Shown here one piece after another: positions 16,346-25,361 of a stretch of 64,000 nt of DNA; position 1 is the first letter of the stretch; the number at the start of each line of letters is the position of its first letter. The notes beneath the pieces are model-generated. The model had not been told where the DNA came from and did not search any database. It was given only the letters and a program-made list of their open reading frames with translations. This DNA is from Ruegeria faecimaris. GTDB taxonomy: Bacteria; Pseudomonadota; Alphaproteobacteria; Rhodobacterales; Rhodobacteraceae. The translations under genes and the position numbers were made by a program. The DNA is taken from positions 340,201 to 404,200 of the forward strand of contig NZ_FXTE01000002.1 of NCBI RefSeq assembly GCF_900182615.1, read 5' to 3'.

Positions 16346-17191
16346 ATGAATACCAAGGCACTTACGGCGATCGCGGCTGTTCTGGCTTTCCCAGTGGCAG
16401 CAATGGCTGGACCGGACGAAGATAATCTTGTGATCAATGACGAGCTGAATATGACCTCGGTCACCGAGGCCTCGGCGCATCTGGAGAATTTGGACACGAT
16501 CTATTCGGGTTGGCATTTCCGCACAGATGAAACTCAGGCACTGCAGATTGATGATTTTGACAATCCGGCAATGATCTTCGTCGATCAGGCAGCCGACCTC
16601 TATGAGGCAGTTGATGGTGCTGCAGGTGAAAGTTGTGCCTCGTGCCATGATGGAGTGGAAAGCTTCAAAGGACTGCAGGCGTCCATGCCCAAGGTCGATG
16701 CTGAAAGCGGCGAGCTGGTGGTTATGGAAGATCTGATCAACAAGTGCCGTACCGATCGCATGGAGGCCGATGCCTGGAAATGGTCTGGTGGTGACATGCA
16801 GGGTATGGTCGCATTGATCGGTCTGCAGTCACGCGGGATGCCCATGAACGTTGCTATTGATGGTGATGCCGCGCCATTCTGGGAACAGGGAAAGGAAATC
16901 TATTATACCCGCTACGGTCAGTTGGAACTGAGCTGTGCCAACTGTCATGAAGAAAACTGGGGCAATATGATCCGAGCGGATCACCTGAGCCAGGGTATGA
17001 TAAATGGATTCCCTACCTATCGTTTGAAGCAGGCCAAACTGATCTCGCGCCACAATCGGTTCCGCGGTTGTATTCGCGATACACGTGCGGAAACCTTTGC
17101 CGAAGGGTCGGACGAGTTCCGGGCACTGGAGCTCTATGTCGCCTCGCGTGGCAACGGGCTTTCAGTCGAAACCCCAGCTGTACGTCAATAA
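16346..17191 (+). CDS. soxA: diheme cytochrome c SoxA
   Basis: SoxA with SoxX joins thiosulfate to SoxY. The 281-residue precursor has a signal peptide ending AAMA. Its two haem sites are CASCH (97-101) and CANCH (197-201). The cysteine in FRGCIRDT (242) fits the unusual axial ligand, which becomes a persulfide at the active haem. Cys134 in INKCRTD is also conserved. It is a diheme form, unlike shorter SoxA proteins with one haem. A strong terminator follows directly. Confidence 0.95.
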   Translation: MNTKALTAIAAVLAFPVAAMAGPDEDNLVINDELNMTSVTEASAHLENLDTIYSGWHFRTDETQALQIDDFDNPAMIFVDQAADLYEAVDGAAGESCASCHDGVESFKGLQASMPKVDAESGELVVMEDLINKCRTDRMEADAWKWSGGDMQGMVALIGLQSRGMPMNVAIDGDAAPFWEQGKEIYYTRYGQLELSCANCHEENWGNMIRADHLSQGMINGFPTYRLKQAKLISRHNRFRGCIRDTRAETFAEGSDEFRALELYVASRGNGLSVETPAVRQ

Positions 17192-17197
17192 CGAATG

Positions 17198-17229
17198 ACC
17201 CGCTTGGGCAATGCCCGGAGCGGGTTTTT
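17198..17229 (+). terminator. intrinsic terminator after soxA
   Basis: A stem of ACCCGCT with AGCGGGT, extended by an inner GGGC/GCCC pair, is followed by a run of five T. It starts seven bases after soxA. It implies that soxXYZA is one transcript and that soxB needs its own promoter or read-through. Confidence 0.85.
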
Positions 17230-17241
17230 CACTTATATAAC

Positions 17242-17264
17242 ATTCACACATTTATATGTGTAAT
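17242..17264. promoter_or_regulatory. palindromic operator before soxB
   Basis: The inverted repeat ACACAT-TTAT-ATGTGT (17246-17261) is flanked by ATTC on the left and AAT on the right. It lies 15 bases before the soxB start, just after the terminator. It shares the 11-mer ATTCACACATT with the soxS/soxV space in inverse orientation. It is a candidate SoxR site for the soxBCDEF transcript. Confidence 0.6.
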
Positions 17265-17278
17265 AGGAAAGCTGATAG

Positions 17279-18976
17279 ATGATTTCTCGACGTGACTTCT
17301 TGCAGGTTTCAATGGCGGCCTCGGCTCTGTTCGGAGCGTCCGGGTTTGGCAACTGGGCCAAGCTTGCTGCGCAGCAAAGTCTAACGCAGGATCAACTGCT
17401 AGAGTTCGAGACCTTTGGCAATATCAGCCTGATTCATGTCACCGACATTCACGCGCAACTCAAACCAATTTATTTCCGTGAACCCGAAGTCAATCTTGGT
17501 ATTGGCGATGCAAGAGGACAGATGCCGCATGTTACTGGCGCCGCGTTCCGCAAGGCATACGGGATAGAAGATGGAAGCCGGTCGGCCTATGCGCTGACCT
17601 ACACCGATTTTGAGTCACTGGCCAAGACCTACGGTCGGGTGGGTGGCTTGGATCGGGTCTCAACTGTCATTAACGCCATTCGAGCGGACCGTCCTGATGC
17701 GTTGCTTCTTGACGGGGGTGATACTTGGCACGGTTCTTACACCTGCTATCAGACGGCCGGTCAGGACATGGTCAACGTCATGAATGCGCTGAAACCCGAT
17801 GCGATGACTTTCCATTGGGAGTTCACGTTGGGCAGTGATCGTGTCAATGAGATTGTCGAAGGTTTGCCTTTTGCCGCCTTGGGGCAGAACATTTTTGACG
17901 CGGAATGGGATGAGCCCGCAGAGATGTTCAAACCCTACAAGTTCTTTGATCGGGGCGGTTCCAAGATTGCGGTGATCGGACAGGCCTTCCCTTACATGCC
18001 GATTGCAAATCCGGGATGGATGTTCCCCGAATACTCGTTTGGGATCCGGGATGAGAACATGCAGGCAATGGTGGACGAAGTTCGCGATGCCGGCGCCGAT
18101 GTCGTTGTCGTCCTAAGCCATAACGGCTTTGATGTGGATAAGAAGATGGCGGGTCGTGTTCAGGGGATAGACGTTATCCTCAGTGGCCACACCCATGACG
18201 CGCTGCCCGAGCCGGTTCTGGTGGGTAAAACGCATATCATCGCATCTGGATCGAACGGCAAATTCGTCAGCCGTGTGGATCTCGACGTGCGCGATGGGCA
18301 GATGATGGGGCTAAAGCACAAGCTTATCCCGATTTTCTCTGATGTTATTGCACCAGATCCTGCGATCACTGCTCTGATAAATGATCAGCGCGCGCCTTAT
18401 GAGGCGGCGCTGAGTGAGGTGATCGGCAAAACGGACTCGTTGCTGTACCGCCGCGGCAACTTCAACGGCACTTGGGATGACCTGATCTGCGATGCTCTGA
18501 TCAATGAGCGTGAGGCAGATATCGCAATGTCGCCCGGCGTCCGTTGGGGGCCGTCAATCCTGCCGGGGCAGGAAATAACGCGCGAGGATATTTGGAACGT
18601 CACCTCGATGTCCTATCCGAACGCCTATCGCACAGAAATGACCGGGGAGTTCATCCATGTCATCCTGGAAGATGTCGGCGACAATCTGTTCAATCCCGAC
18701 CCCTATTACCAGCAGGGTGGCGACATGGTCCGCGTTGGCGGGTTGGGTTATCGGATCGACGTAACCAAGCCGCAGGGGCAGAGGATCAGCGACATGACGC
18801 TGTTGAAAACCGGTGAGGCGATCGACCCGGCCAAGTCCTATGTCGTGGCCGGTTGGGCCAGCGTCAACGAAGGCACCGAGGGCCCGCCGATTTGGGATGT
18901 CGTCGAAAACCATGTTCGCAACCTTGGCACCGTAACGGTGCAAGAGAACACCAGTGTCGAAGTAATCGGCGCTTAA
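17279..18976 (+). CDS. soxB: thiosulfohydrolase SoxB
   Basis: SoxB hydrolyses the terminal sulfone from SoxY-bound thiosulfate, releasing sulfate; it has a dinuclear manganese centre. The 565-residue precursor carries a twin-arginine signal (ISRRDFLQVSMAASALFG). Metal-binding motifs of the 5'-nucleotidase family are present: HVTDIHAQL, LDGGDTWHGS, TFHWEFT, LSHNGFDVD and LSGHTHDALPEP. It starts its own transcript after the terminator behind soxA and precedes soxC by 24 bases. Confidence 0.97.
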   Translation: MISRRDFLQVSMAASALFGASGFGNWAKLAAQQSLTQDQLLEFETFGNISLIHVTDIHAQLKPIYFREPEVNLGIGDARGQMPHVTGAAFRKAYGIEDGSRSAYALTYTDFESLAKTYGRVGGLDRVSTVINAIRADRPDALLLDGGDTWHGSYTCYQTAGQDMVNVMNALKPDAMTFHWEFTLGSDRVNEIVEGLPFAALGQNIFDAEWDEPAEMFKPYKFFDRGGSKIAVIGQAFPYMPIANPGWMFPEYSFGIRDENMQAMVDEVRDAGADVVVVLSHNGFDVDKKMAGRVQGIDVILSGHTHDALPEPVLVGKTHIIASGSNGKFVSRVDLDVRDGQMMGLKHKLIPIFSDVIAPDPAITALINDQRAPYEAALSEVIGKTDSLLYRRGNFNGTWDDLICDALINEREADIAMSPGVRWGPSILPGQEITREDIWNVTSMSYPNAYRTEMTGEFIHVILEDVGDNLFNPDPYYQQGGDMVRVGGLGYRIDVTKPQGQRISDMTLLKTGEAIDPAKSYVVAGWASVNEGTEGPPIWDVVENHVRNLGTVTVQENTSVEVIGA

Positions 18977-19000
18977 GAAACCGATGGAGACCTAAGAGAT

Positions 19001-20263
19001 ATGGATGACGCGTTCAAACCGTCCCGCCGGGCCTTCCTGAAAGGCAGTGCCGCGGTCGCCGCAGGATCCGTTGCAGGTGCGGCAGCGGCAGAAACACCCG
19101 ACCCACTGATAACAGAGCTGCAGGATTGGGCATCTTATACGGGGGCAGGTGTTGATGAGACGCCTTATGGCATGCCGATCAGCTTTGAATCCCATGTCGT
19201 GCGCCGCAATGTGGAATGGCTGACCGCCTCTCCGATTTCGTCGATCAACTTCACGCCGATCCACGCGCTCGATGGCACGATCACTCCGCAGGGATGCGCC
19301 TTTGAGCGTCACCATTCAGGCGCGATCGAGCTGCGCAAGGAGGACTACCGCCTGATGATCAACGGGCTGGTTGATCGCCCGCTTGTCTTTACATACGAAG
19401 ACATTGAGCGGTTCCCGCGCGAAAACCACGTGTATTTCTGCGAATGTGCGGCGAACACAGGTATGGAGTGGGCTGGTGCGCAACTCAACGGCGTCCAATT
19501 TACTCATGGCATGATTCACAACATGGAATACACCGGTGTTCCGCTGCGCGCGCTGTTGCAGGAAGCAGGTGCCGACATCTCACCTGACAAATGGGTCTAT
19601 GTTGAGGGCGCAGATGCGTCGTCCAATGGCCGCTCTATCCCGATGGAAAAAGCGCTGGATGACGTGTTGGTTGCATTCAAGGCGAATGGCGAAGCGCTGC
19701 GCATGGAGCATGGGTACCCTGTGCGTCTCGTGGTGCCGGGTTGGGAAGGCAACATGTGGGTCAAGTGGCTGCGCCGGATCGAGGTTGTCGATATGGCGGT
19801 CGAAAGCCGCGAAGAAACATCAAAATACACCGATGTTTACGTCGATGGCACGGCCCAGAAATGGACTTGGGTGATGGATGCTAAGTCTGTCATCACCTCA
19901 CCCAGCCCGCAAATGCCGATCAAACACGGACCGGGTCCGCTGGTCATTTCCGGGCTTGCCTGGTCAGGCCACGGACAAATTACACGGGTCGATGTGTCAA
20001 AGGACGGTGGGATCACATGGGAGACAGCGCGTCTTGGTAAGCAGGGCGACACCAAGGCTCTTACACGTTTCTATCTCGATACGAACTGGGACGGGGTGCC
20101 AATGCTCTTGCAGGCCCGGGCAATAGACGAGACCGGTTATGTGCAACCAACCAAAGACCAGTTGCGTGAAAAACGCGGAGAAAACTCGGTCTACCACAAC
20201 AACTGTATCCAGACTTGGTACGTGAGCGCAGAAGGGATCGCCGAGAATGTTGAAGTCTCTTAG
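19001..20263 (+). CDS. soxC: sulfane dehydrogenase molybdenum subunit SoxC
   Basis: SoxC with SoxD oxidises the SoxY-bound sulfane to sulfone and so raises the electron yield from thiosulfate. The 420-residue Tat precursor (SRRAFLKGSAAVAAG) has the sulfite oxidase fold. The molybdenum ligand is the cysteine in YFCECAANTG, and the dimerisation domain lies after about residue 280 (SPSPQMPIKHGPGPLVISGLAW). It overlaps soxD by 17 bases, as expected for subunits made in equal amounts. Molybdate import genes are elsewhere in this window at 50893. Confidence 0.96.
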   Translation: MDDAFKPSRRAFLKGSAAVAAGSVAGAAAAETPDPLITELQDWASYTGAGVDETPYGMPISFESHVVRRNVEWLTASPISSINFTPIHALDGTITPQGCAFERHHSGAIELRKEDYRLMINGLVDRPLVFTYEDIERFPRENHVYFCECAANTGMEWAGAQLNGVQFTHGMIHNMEYTGVPLRALLQEAGADISPDKWVYVEGADASSNGRSIPMEKALDDVLVAFKANGEALRMEHGYPVRLVVPGWEGNMWVKWLRRIEVVDMAVESREETSKYTDVYVDGTAQKWTWVMDAKSVITSPSPQMPIKHGPGPLVISGLAWSGHGQITRVDVSKDGGITWETARLGKQGDTKALTRFYLDTNWDGVPMLLQARAIDETGYVQPTKDQLREKRGENSVYHNNCIQTWYVSAEGIAENVEVS

Positions 20264-21572
20264 TCATGTTTTCCTGCCCGTATTTGGCGGTACGGCGTTG
20301 GTGCTTGCGGTAGCTGTGTCTTTCGCGAACCGGAACTACGGCCACTCGAAGATAGAGACATTGGAAACCCGGATAGGGCAGGTTGAGGCGCATGCAGCAG
20401 TTGCCCAGGAGAATGCGGAAGCAGAATCCAAACGAGCAGCCGAACTGGAGATCAAAGTCGAAGAAATCCAGGCAGCGGCGGCAGAACGGGTCGCCAATGG
20501 TGCGAACTTGACCGCATCCGCGCCCATCCGCGAGAGTAGCCTTGGGCTTGGGCGGTCGGCACTGAAGGAAGAGATCGCGGCCTGGGACGTTGACGTCTTG
20601 CCTGATGGGCGTGGCCTACCCGTAGGTTCAGGCGACGTCTGGACCGGAGAAGAGGTGTTTGTGGCCCGCTGTGCGTCGTGCCACGGTGAATTTGCCGAAG
20701 GTGCCGATAACTGGCCTGTTCTGGCCGGTGGGTTTGACACGCTTGCAGACGAAGATCCTGTAAAAACCGTTGGGTCATATTGGCCACATTTGTCGACTGC
20801 CTGGGATTACATTTCCCGCTCAATGCCCTTTGGTGAAGCGGGCACGCTGACAGCGGATGAGACCTACGCAATTGTCGCATACATCCTCTACTCCAATGAT
20901 TTGGTGGATGACGATTTCGAGCTGAACAACGAAAACTTCGCCGAGTTTAAAATGTACAATATGGACGGTTTCGTTGTCGATGTACGACCCGAGACCGAAT
21001 ACACTGAATGGCGCAAAGAGCCTTGCATGGAGAACTGCAAGGCAGAGGCCGCCGTCACGATGCGTTCTGTTTTTCTGGTTGAGACTCCCGCGGAGGGTGG
21101 TTCGAACTCGGTCATGAATAATGCCAGCCCGGATGAGTTGCCGACGTTTTCGGCAGAAGGCCCCTCGTTCATTCCAACTGCAGCGCCAAAGCCTGATGAA
21201 GAGGCCGCAGCCATACCGGCCGCTCAAGAAACCAAAGTGACAGACGAGGTTACAGAACTGGCTGCTGCCGGAGAGAAAGTCTTTAAGAAGTGTAAATCCT
21301 GCCATCAAATTGGTGAAGGTGCAAAGCACAGCACTGGGCCTGCTCTGAACGGGGTAATCGGAGCTAATGCTGGATCGGTCGAGGGCTTCAAATACTCCAA
21401 AGCGATGCAGGCGTCTGCGGAGGCAGGGCTAGTCTGGACCGATGAAGAAATGGCTGCCTTTCTTGCGAAGCCCAAGGAATACATGAAAGGCACAAGGATG
21501 TCTTTTGCAGGTCTCAGAAAACAGGACGATATCAAAGCTTTGATCATCTATCTAAAGACGTTTGGAAGTTGA
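20247..21572 (+). CDS. soxD: diheme cytochrome c SoxD with N-terminal anchor and coiled coil
   Basis: SoxD takes electrons from SoxC. The 441 residues contain two haem sites, CASCH (142-146) and CKSCH (349-353), in two cytochrome c domains joined by an acidic Pro/Ala/Glu-rich linker (about 280-335). The N-terminus has one hydrophobic segment (9-26), then a long charged helix with heptad character (about 35-83, rich in E, A and K). That would give a membrane tether on a coiled coil if the signal is not cleaved. It overlaps soxC, and soxE starts two bases after its stop. Confidence 0.93.
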   Translation: MLKSLSHVFLPVFGGTALVLAVAVSFANRNYGHSKIETLETRIGQVEAHAAVAQENAEAESKRAAELEIKVEEIQAAAAERVANGANLTASAPIRESSLGLGRSALKEEIAAWDVDVLPDGRGLPVGSGDVWTGEEVFVARCASCHGEFAEGADNWPVLAGGFDTLADEDPVKTVGSYWPHLSTAWDYISRSMPFGEAGTLTADETYAIVAYILYSNDLVDDDFELNNENFAEFKMYNMDGFVVDVRPETEYTEWRKEPCMENCKAEAAVTMRSVFLVETPAEGGSNSVMNNASPDELPTFSAEGPSFIPTAAPKPDEEAAAIPAAQETKVTDEVTELAAAGEKVFKKCKSCHQIGEGAKHSTGPALNGVIGANAGSVEGFKYSKAMQASAEAGLVWTDEEMAAFLAKPKEYMKGTRMSFAGLRKQDDIKALIIYLKTFGS

Positions 21573-21574
21573 CG

Positions 21575-22279
21575 ATGCGTTGGTCGAACGCGCTTGTCTG
21601 TGCCGCGTTCTTTGGGGCTACTGCTTCATCGACCTACGCTGCAGAAGACCTTGGCGATGCTGAGGCAGGGAAAGCCGTGTTTGCCAAATGCAAAGGCTGT
21701 CATCAGGTTGGAAAGGGGGCCGAAAACAAAATCGGTCCGCATCTGAATGGGATTTTTGGGCGCAGGGCAGCTGGTCTGGATGGCTTTAGCTATTCCAAAA
21801 GCCTTGCGCGCGCGGGTAGCTCGGGTCTGGAGTGGCACGCTGACACACTGTCTGCGTACATCGAAAACCCACGTGCATTCGCGTCAGGCACCAGGATGAG
21901 TTTTGGTGGCCTGAAAGACCCGGAAGACCGCGCCAACGTGATCGCCTATTTGCGGGATTTTTCCGACAATCCTCAGGACATCCCAGAAGCGGACCCGACG
22001 GCGAAGGGCACGGATCATTCTATCGACCCCGCGATCTTGGCGATTCAAGGAGATCCGGAGTACGGCGCATATCTCAGCAGCGAATGTACAACGTGCCATC
22101 AGATCGACGGAGGCGATGAGGGCATTCCCTCGATCGTGTATTGGCCTGACGAAGACTTCGTGGTCGCCATGCACGCATATAAAGATAAACAGCGGCCACA
22201 CCCGGTCATGCGAATGATTGCCGGACGGCTGAGCAATGACGAGATCGCGGCATTGGCTGCCTACTTCAATAATCCATAG
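21575..22279 (+). CDS. soxE: diheme cytochrome c SoxE
   Basis: The protein has about 234 residues, a signal peptide (LVCAAFFGATASSTYA) and two haem sites, CKGCH (39-43) and CTTCH in the second half. The first domain is a class I cytochrome c with GPHLNGIFGR and TRMSFGGL, near cytochrome c2. With SoxF it makes a sulfide dehydrogenase resembling flavocytochrome c. The ATG at 21575 follows GGAAG; an in-frame TTG at 21569 is less likely. soxF follows after 27 bases. Confidence 0.92.
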   Translation: MRWSNALVCAAFFGATASSTYAAEDLGDAEAGKAVFAKCKGCHQVGKGAENKIGPHLNGIFGRRAAGLDGFSYSKSLARAGSSGLEWHADTLSAYIENPRAFASGTRMSFGGLKDPEDRANVIAYLRDFSDNPQDIPEADPTAKGTDHSIDPAILAIQGDPEYGAYLSSECTTCHQIDGGDEGIPSIVYWPDEDFVVAMHAYKDKQRPHPVMRMIAGRLSNDEIAALAAYFNNP

Positions 22280-22306
22280 TGACTGTGTCCAAGAGGAGGA
22301 AACGCG

Positions 22307-23569
22307 ATGACGCTAAATAGACGAGTATTTCTTGGAGCCGCCGGGGTGGTAGCAGCCGGGTTATCGGCACCGATGGTGTTGGCGCAAGGCAAACCACGCG
22401 TGGTAATTGTCGGCGGCGGTGCGGGCGGTGCAACTGCTGCGCGCTACATCGCAAAAGGCAGTAGGGGTGAGATCGACTTAACGTTGATCGAGCCGTCGCG
22501 GACCTATTACACCTGTTTCTTCTCAAACCTGTATCTGGGAGGGTTTCAGGAGCTTTCGGACATTGCCCACAGCTATGGCACGCTTGCCGCGAACTACGGC
22601 ATCAACGTGGTGCATGATTGGGCCACAGGGGTGGATCGCGATGCCAAGACGGTGTCCTTGGCAGGTGGCGGGTCCGTTCCATATGACAAGCTGATCCTGA
22701 GCCCGGGTATCGACTTTGTTGATGGTGCGGTCGAGGGCTGGGACGTCTCGGCGCAAAATAAAATGCCGCATGCGTACAAGGCTGGATCTCAGACCGAGCT
22801 TCTCAAGGCGCAGATCATGGCAATGCCCGAAGGCGGTACATTTGCAATGGTCGCGCCACCGAATCCGTACCGTTGCCCACCCGGACCGTATGAGCGGGTT
22901 TCAATGGTTGCGCATGTTCTGAAGGCGAACAACCCGACTGCAAAGATCATCGTTGCCGACCCGAAACCGAAGTTTTCCAAGATGTCATTGTTCCAAGAGG
23001 GTTGGGCCAACCACTACGAAGGAATGGTTGACTGGATCGGCGAAGATTTCGGCGGCGGCAATGTCGCCGTAAACCCGGATGCAATGACCGTTACTATCGA
23101 CGGCGAAGAAACCAAGGTCGATGTCTGCAACGTGATCCCAGCGATGAAAGCCGGACGCATTGCGGAAATGGCAGGGGTGACCGATGGCAACTGGGCACCC
23201 GTGAACGCCGCGGATATGTCCTCCAAAGCCGACCTAGATATCTACGTTCTTGGTGACGCCAGCCAACAGGGTGACATGCCCAAATCCGGCTTCTCGGCCA
23301 ACAGTCAGGCGAAAGTCTGTGCGAATGCCGTGCGAGGTGCGTTGACCGGGTCCAAAGTTTTTCCGGCCAAGTTCTCCAACACGTGCTGGTCGCTCATCGA
23401 CACCGATGATGGTGTCAAGGTTGGCGCAACTTACGAAGCGACTCCCGAAAAGATTGCCAAAGTGGACGGCTTTATCAGCCAGACCGGCGAAGATGCGGAC
23501 TTGAGAAAAGCAACTTATGAAGAGTCGCTGGGTTGGTACGCTGGTATCACTTCAGACATGTTCGGTTAA
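22307..23569 (+). CDS. soxF: flavocytochrome c sulfide dehydrogenase flavoprotein SoxF
   Basis: SoxF oxidises sulfide to sulfur and passes electrons to SoxE. The 420-residue precursor has a Tat signal (NRRVFLGAAGVVAAG) and an FAD-binding segment, VVIVGGGAGGATAARYI. The redox cysteine pair of the family is seen in YYTCFFSN and NTCWSLID. The C-terminal domain (about 350-420) covers the flavin in the known structure. It follows soxE, so sulfide can be used alongside thiosulfate. Confidence 0.94.
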   Translation: MTLNRRVFLGAAGVVAAGLSAPMVLAQGKPRVVIVGGGAGGATAARYIAKGSRGEIDLTLIEPSRTYYTCFFSNLYLGGFQELSDIAHSYGTLAANYGINVVHDWATGVDRDAKTVSLAGGGSVPYDKLILSPGIDFVDGAVEGWDVSAQNKMPHAYKAGSQTELLKAQIMAMPEGGTFAMVAPPNPYRCPPGPYERVSMVAHVLKANNPTAKIIVADPKPKFSKMSLFQEGWANHYEGMVDWIGEDFGGGNVAVNPDAMTVTIDGEETKVDVCNVIPAMKAGRIAEMAGVTDGNWAPVNAADMSSKADLDIYVLGDASQQGDMPKSGFSANSQAKVCANAVRGALTGSKVFPAKFSNTCWSLIDTDDGVKVGATYEATPEKIAKVDGFISQTGEDADLRKATYEESLGWYAGITSDMFG

Positions 23570-23649
23570 GGTATTCAGGGGCTTTGACTGGTGTCAAAGA
23601 CCCTGATGAGCAATCTGAGAAGATGCGGCTCAAGAGGAGGATTAAAATC

Positions 23650-24084
23650 ATGAAACACTTTATCGCTGTAGCCGCGTTTTCCACTGTTCTGGTGAGCCAT
23701 GCGTTTGCGGAAGAGATCATCACCGCCCCATTTGACGGCAGTTTTGATGATGCAACCTTCGCCGTCGAGTCCGCGATTGTCGGACAGGGACTGGTCATCG
23801 ACCATGTAAGCCACGTAGGCGACATGTTGAATCGCACGGGCGCTGATGTCGGCAGTGACAAGCAGATATTTGCGGCCGCAGACATCTTCATTTTCTGCTC
23901 GGCAAAAATCTCGCGCGAGGTGATGGAAGCCGACCCTATGAATATCGGCTTCTGCCCCTACGGGATTTTTGTAGCCGAGGACGACAGTGGCGTGATGGTG
24001 GGATATCGAGGCTACCCTGACGGGCCAATGCAAAAGGTTCAGACCCTGTTATCCGAGATCGTCGAAGAGGCCGTAGGGAATTGA
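23650..24084 (+). CDS. DUF302 domain exported protein
   Basis: The 144-residue protein has a signal peptide ([20 protein letters not shown]) and a DUF302 domain starting at [33 protein letters not shown]. Two cysteines occur, in FIFCSAK and [13 protein letters not shown]302 genes recur in sulfur-oxidation loci but the function is unknown. It lies between soxF and hemA, one base before the hemA start, so the three genes are surely cotranscribed. AAGAGGAGG precedes the start. Confidence 0.85.
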   Translation: MKHFIAVAAFSTVLVSHAFAEEIITAPFDGSFDDATFAVESAIVGQGLVIDHVSHVGDMLNRTGADVGSDKQIFAAADIFIFCSAKISREVMEADPMNIGFCPYGIFVAEDDSGVMVGYRGYPDGPMQKVQTLLSEIVEEAVGN

Positions 24085-24085
24085 A

Positions 24086-25309
24086 ATGAACTATCAGCAG
24101 TTTTTTCGTGATCAACTGGACCAGCTTCAAGAGGAAGGGAACTATAGGGTCTTTGCGGATCTCGGAAGGCAGTGCGGTGCATTCCCGACCGCGCGCAATT
24201 ACGCAGAAGACGGTCCCGAAAAAGTCACTGTCTGGTGCTCAAATGATTATCTTGGCATGGGTCAACACCCCTGCATTCTTGCAGCAATGCACCAAGCGAT
24301 TGATGAGTGTGGTGCCGGGGCGGGTGGTACGCGGAATATCTCTGGAACCACTCATGAGCACGTTTTGCTGGAACAGGAACTTGCCGACTTGCACTGCAAA
24401 GAGGCGGCATTGCTATTTACGTCCGGCTACGTTTCAAACTGGGCGGCTCTCGGAACTTTGGCCTCCCGCATTCCTGGTATCATTGTACTGTCAGACGAGT
24501 TGAACCATGCCTCGATGATTGAGGGAATTCGCCACAGCCGTTGTCAAAAGCGGATCTGGAAGCACAATGATATTGCAGACCTTGAAAGGCAGCTTGCTGA
24601 CATTCCAGCCAACGTACCAAAGCTCATTGCGTTCGAAAGCGTCTATTCCATGGATGGTGATATAGCGCCAGTTGCCGAGATCTGTGATCTGGCGGATCGC
24701 TATGGCGCGATGACCTATTTGGATGAGGTTCACGCCGTAGGGCTTTATGGACCGCGCGGCGGTGGCATCGCCGAACGTGAAGGCCTGATGGATCGCCTGA
24801 CCGTTATCGAGGGGACATTAGGCAAAGCCTTCGGTGTCGTCGGTGGATACATCGCGGCGTCGAAAGAGCTTGTGGACTTCGTCCGGTCCTTTGCCAGCGG
24901 GTTTATCTTTACCACTGCATTGCCTCCGGCCGTAGCCGCAGGTGCGGCAGCCTCGGTTCGGCACCTGAAGCAAAGCAATACGGAACGATATCTGCACCAG
25001 CAGCGAGTGCGCGAAGTTCGAGACAGGCTGGACGAACTGAGTATTCCCCATACTCCGAACCCAAGTCACATCATTCCGGTCATGGTCGGCGATCCGGTTA
25101 AGTGTCGCTTCATCTCTGATGTACTGATGCGTGACTATGGAATTTACATCCAGCCGATCAACTATCCAACCGTTCCCAAGGGAACGGAGCGTCTACGGAT
25201 TACACCGTCGCCGGTGCATTCTACTGAAGACGTGGATCGACTGGTATCTGCATTGGGTGAGTTGTGGACGCAATGCCAGTTGGCGCGCAGGCCAATGGCC
25301 GCGCAATGA
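24086..25309 (+). CDS. hemA: 5-aminolevulinate synthase within the sox cluster
   Basis: The enzyme makes 5-aminolevulinate from glycine and succinyl-CoA with PLP, the first step of haem synthesis in alphaproteobacteria. The 407 residues match the family. [14 protein letters not shown], the glycine-rich [13 protein letters not shown] and the PLP lysine site EGTLGKAFG are all present. Its place directly after soxF and DUF302 (one base) suggests a dedicated, sulfur-induced isozyme that supplies haem for SoxX, A, D and E. Another housekeeping hemA elsewhere in the genome is likely but not seen here. Confidence 0.95.
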   Translation: MNYQQFFRDQLDQLQEEGNYRVFADLGRQCGAFPTARNYAEDGPEKVTVWCSNDYLGMGQHPCILAAMHQAIDECGAGAGGTRNISGTTHEHVLLEQELADLHCKEAALLFTSGYVSNWAALGTLASRIPGIIVLSDELNHASMIEGIRHSRCQKRIWKHNDIADLERQLADIPANVPKLIAFESVYSMDGDIAPVAEICDLADRYGAMTYLDEVHAVGLYGPRGGGIAEREGLMDRLTVIEGTLGKAFGVVGGYIAASKELVDFVRSFASGFIFTTALPPAVAAGAAASVRHLKQSNTERYLHQQRVREVRDRLDELSIPHTPNPSHIIPVMVGDPVKCRFISDVLMRDYGIYIQPINYPTVPKGTERLRITPSPVHSTEDVDRLVSALGELWTQCQLARRPMAAQ

Positions 25310-25361
25310 CAACTTGACCGAAGACAAGGATGCACACGTTACGAAGTGAGAGTTTCTGTTG

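Noticed and set aside
17242..17264. FNR/CRP-type site before soxB
   Set aside because: The dyad lacks the TTGAT-N4-ATCAA or TGTGA-N6-TCACA pattern and fits the sox promoters better.
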